A DNA stretch of 7,911 nucleotides from contig JBHJGU010000154.1 of NCBI GenBank assembly GCA_050331475.1, positions 1 through 7,911 of the forward strand, written 5' to 3'. The stretch comes from JBHJGU01 sp050331475. GTDB taxonomy: Bacteria; Pseudomonadota; Alphaproteobacteria; Caulobacterales; Maricaulaceae. The first letter of the stretch is position 1. Each line of letters opens with the position of its first letter. Shown here one piece after another: positions 5,502 through 7,911 of the stretch. Made by a program: the position numbers and the translations under genes. The notes beneath the pieces were generated by a model. That model was not told where the DNA came from and did not search any database. It saw only the letters and a list, made by a program, of their open reading frames with translations.

Positions 5502-6425
5502 CTAAATGAAGTTTAGAAGCGTGCTGTCCGAAAGCGCGGAGAAAGCTTGCGCGGACGCCGCCACCGCGGTTTGGCCCAGATTAAGCAAAATGGCCGCTTC
5601 GGCCAGGTCCGCGTTTTCCAGATCGCCGCTGAGCCCGAGCAAGAAAAACTGCTGATCTTCAAGGCGCAGCGCCGCATCATCGGCTTGTCCGCCGATCAAT
5701 CCGTTGCGCGACTGGATCAGATTGATCTCTTCGAACGCCGCGGTGACGTTCTGGATCTCCGTCTCAAGAAAGGTGCGTTGGGCGGGGGTGATCTCGCCGT
5801 CAAACGGACCGTCCGGGCCCGCATCGAACTGGGCGATCCGACGGATGGAGTCGAGCAACAACAAGCCCGCCTCATCGGCCAAGGGCGCGACCTCGACCAC
5901 TTGGTTCTCGTCGATCCGGGCCACCCGGGCTTGGGGGCCATTGTCGAAGATTTCTTCGATGGTGGGCCGGGAGGCGAGATCGCCGAGGCTTGTCACATTG
6001 ACCGGGATTTGGTCGGTCCGGGTTCCGCCGAACAGGAATTGCCCCGCTTGGGTGACGTTGAGCGCGCCGACCACAATGCTGAATTGGTTCGACAGATCGT
6101 CGAGCAGGAAACTCCCCTCGTCGAGCGACACCGCCGAGGTTAGGGAGTCGCGTAGAGCCAAAGCCTGCTCGCTTAACGAGTTCAGCGACAAATCTTGGAT
6201 CGAGGTTTGGGCGGCGACCGATTGGGCGGCCTCGATAAAGCTCTCCGTGCGGGCGGTCAGCGCGCGGGTGTCGGTGACTTCGGTGGCTGTGGCGCCGAAC
6301 CCCGCCAAGTCTTCCGCCACTCGACCGGTGGCGACTTGGGTTTGCGCCTCGAACGCCACTTGCTGGGCGGACAGAATATTCAGAAGGGCGGCGTCCGCCG
6401 CAGCCGCTGTGGAAATACGCGCCAT
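5502..6425 (-). CDS. flgL: Flagellar hook-associated protein 3 (hook-filament junction, FlgL)
   Basis: FlgL is a flagellin homologue that forms the outer ring of the hook-filament junction, between FlgK and the filament. It is exported by the flagellar type III system, hence no Sec signal peptide. The 307-residue length is typical. The N-terminal helical domain (about 1-125) includes QTQVATGR (28-35), matching the flagellin-type N-terminus. GQFLFGGTRTDQIPV (128-142) is the family's characteristic turn into the variable domain. A short surface domain spans about 143-210, and a long C-terminal helix (about 215-307) ends LENADLAEAAILLN...STLLNFI, the conserved flagellin/FlgL C-terminus. The ATG start is supported by GGGAGG seven bases upstream, which lies in the 14-base gap after flgK, so the two are co-transcribed and coupled. 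FlgL needs flagellin-type chaperoning and assembles after FlgK. Confidence 0.94.
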   Translation of the reverse strand: MARISTAAAADAALLNILSAQQVAFEAQTQVATGRVAEDLAGFGATATEVTDTRALTARTESFIEAAQSVAAQTSIQDLSLNSLSEQALALRDSLTSAVSLDEGSFLLDDLSNQFSIVVGALNVTQAGQFLFGGTRTDQIPVNVTSLGDLASRPTIEEIFDNGPQARVARIDENQVVEVAPLADEAGLLLLDSIRRIAQFDAGPDGPFDGEITPAQRTFLETEIQNVTAAFEEINLIQSRNGLIGGQADDAALRLEDQQFFLLGLSGDLENADLAEAAILLNLGQTAVAASAQAFSALSDSTLLNFI

Positions 6426-6439
6426 GATCTCGCCTCCCG

Positions 6440-7911
6440 TTAAACCGCCGCCAATAAGGTGTCGAAGAGTTCCTCCGCAGCCTGTAAGAGGCGCGCGGAG
6501 GCGTTAAAGGCTTGTTGAAACTGGATCAAATTCGCCAATTCTTCGTCCACATTGACCCCTTCGACCGATTGGCGACGGAAATCCGCCTCCGCGCGAAACG
6601 ACGCCGCGCCCTCGGAGATCGAGGTGGCCGAGGCCGAGCGGGCGCCTACATCGCCCGCCAGCCGGCTGGAGAATTCGGTGATGGAGGAGACCCCGGCGGA
6701 GAACGCGCCGGCTGCGTCGAAATTAGTCCGCCGGGTTAAGGCCTGTTGCAGCTCAATCCCGCCGCGTCCGTCAGCGACGCCGACCGCGACCGCCACACCG
6801 TCTGTGGCGTTTAAGTCCACCTGCGCTAGAGGCAGAAGATCGCCATTGCCGGCAATGTCCGCGCGCACGGCGAAATTCCCCGCCCGCGCGCCGCGCACCC
6901 CGTCACTGCCGCCGAACAATTGGTCAAACGTGATAGCGCGCGTCGCACCGGGCCCGAAAAGGGTGGTGTCGTCGATCAAGCGCACATCAATGCCGGAACC
7001 GGGATTATTCGGCGTGATGGTGAACCGGCCGGTGGCGGGGTCCAGCCCAAAGGTCGCCGCCGAACTGACCGGGCTCGTCACCGCATTCAGCGTGTTAAGG
7101 ACGTCGTTAAACGTGTCCCCCGGCGCGACGGTGATCGTCTGGGTTCCGAACGACCGACCATCGTCGGCGAAGATTTCAAACGTCAGATCCCCATCGAACC
7201 CGGTCACGTCCGTGCCCTGCAGCCCCGTGTCGAACACGGCCGGGAACGGGCTGTCGATGAGATCGTTGAGCCGGAAAGTCTGACCCAAGGTCCGCCCGCC
7301 CCGGTCAGAGGGATTGTTGGGATCCTCCAGGAGCGCCACGCCAGCGTCCGGCGCCGTGGCGCTCAGCTCCAAGGACCCATTCGCGAAGGTCGCCGTGGCG
7401 TCGGGGCCAAGCGCGGTGTTGATCGCGGCCGTCAACCCGCCCACGTCCAAACCCGGACCCAAGGCGGCGGTGGTCACCACCGGCGGATTGCCCGACACCG
7501 TGGTGACGATTTGATTATTGTCGAAATCCAGCCGCACCTGGCGCGCCAGCGTGTCGTCGCCGTTCAAGACCGCAATATTGCTGACCCCGGTGAAGGCGGC
7601 GTTGTCACTCGCTAATAGACCCGTTTGCGCGCCTGTGAGCGTATTGGGCGGGGGCGCGGTGGTGGCCGAATTGCTCGCCCGGTTGAGTTCGTCCGCTGTG
7701 CGTGCGGCCAGCTCAGACAGCGAGAGCGCAATCTCCGGCAGCTCTTGGTCGCGCAATTGGATCAGCCCGGCGATCTCCCCGGACTGGATCGAGGTTTGGA
7801 TGTCGAAGGTGTTGCCCGAAGGCGCGGACGCGGTGATGCGCGGGAAATCCACGCCTAAATCGCCGCGGCCTTGGGCCTGATAGTCCAAGGTGAGGGGAAA
7901 CTGATCAACCA
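6440..7911 (-). CDS. flgK: Flagellar hook-associated protein 1 (FlgK), 5' end outside window
   Basis: FlgK is the first hook-filament junction protein, added to the hook tip before FlgL and exported by the flagellar type III apparatus. The reading frame runs open through the window's right edge, so the N-terminus is missing; 489 C-terminal residues are visible. From the edge, SGEIAGLIQLRDQELP (from about residue 43) is the classic FlgK segment in the first helical domain, continuing to ELAARTADELN. A long variable region (about 90-370) follows. The C-terminal helix carries SVEGVNVDEELANLIQFQQAFNASARLLQAAEELFDTLL, with the conserved GVNxDEE and QQA(F/Y)xASA motifs and FDTLL end that mark FlgK. 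The in-frame TTG at 7888 is not a start: homology runs through it. The variable region appears to contain two similar 90-95 residue units. flgL follows 14 bases after its TAA stop. Confidence 0.94.
   Translation of the reverse strand, partial: VDQFPLTLDYQAQGRGDLGVDFPRITASAPSGNTFDIQTSIQSGEIAGLIQLRDQELPEIALSLSELAARTADELNRASNSATTAPPPNTLTGAQTGLLASDNAAFTGVSNIAVLNGDDTLARQVRLDFDNNQIVTTVSGNPPVVTTAALGPGLDVGGLTAAINTALGPDATATFANGSLELSATAPDAGVALLEDPNNPSDRGGRTLGQTFRLNDLIDSPFPAVFDTGLQGTDVTGFDGDLTFEIFADDGRSFGTQTITVAPGDTFNDVLNTLNAVTSPVSSAATFGLDPATGRFTITPNNPGSGIDVRLIDDTTLFGPGATRAITFDQLFGGSDGVRGARAGNFAVRADIAGNGDLLPLAQVDLNATDGVAVAVGVADGRGGIELQQALTRRTNFDAAGAFSAGVSSITEFSSRLAGDVGARSASATSISEGAASFRAEADFRRQSVEGVNVDEELANLIQFQQAFNASARLLQAAEELFDTLLAAV

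Noticed and set aside
7331..7364. 10-bp inverted repeat (GAGCGCCACG / CGTGGCGCTC) inside flgK
   Set aside because: It has a 14-base loop in GC-rich coding sequence with no regulatory context, and is plausible as a codon-usage coincidence.
5704..7615. Several plus-strand ORFs of 200-270 codons opposite flgL and flgK
   Set aside because: They lie wholly within recognised flagellar genes, are rich in Ser, Arg and Pro, and show no domain signature.
7886..7888. TTG as a genuine start of a 482-residue protein
   Set aside because: The frame stays open to the window edge and the sequence is internal to FlgK, so the gene continues beyond the window.

Overview
This is a GC-rich chromosomal segment from an alphaproteobacterium. 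The relatives I would guess are the Caulobacterales/Hyphomonadaceae/Maricaulales group, judged from the style of the flagellar proteins, the MnmA type, the GC-rich coding sequence and the GGAGG-type ribosome binding sites. No rRNA or marker gene is present, so the placement is only a guess. Coding density is high, no gap exceeds about 175 bases, and I see no phage, insertion sequence, CRISPR array, tRNA or rRNA.

Left part (1-2073, all genes on the minus strand). This is the accessory-looking end. A small GIY-YIG/URI nuclease gene (121-423) lies between two copies of a roughly 105-base palindromic repeat (16-118 and 457-562). The copies share a 43-base identical arm, but their loops point in opposite directions. 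Upstream is a translationally coupled pair: an unrecognised 319-residue protein (1114-2073), then a 183-residue protein (563-1114) with eight pentapeptide-like repeats and two leucine-rich repeats. This pair and the nuclease/repeat unit are the least explained parts of the window.

Middle (2074-4249). A type II thiolase (acetyl-CoA acetyltransferase, 2207-3397, minus strand) ends at a probable terminator hairpin (2127-2149). Divergent from it, on the plus strand, are an unlisted 38-codon ORF for a single-span membrane peptide (3570-3686) and a compact CPBP-family intramembrane protease (3709-4218). An 18-base perfect palindrome (3520-3537) with a second dyad beside it lies in the divergent intergenic region and looks like an operator.

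Right part (4250-7911, minus strand). flgK (5' end outside the window), flgL and mnmA follow one another. FlgK and FlgL are the two hook-filament junction proteins. MnmA is the tRNA 2-thiouridylase for U34. The 14-base flgK-flgL gap and the lack of an obvious terminator in the 70-base flgL-mnmA gap suggest one transcript or read-through. mnmA converges on the CPBP protease gene.
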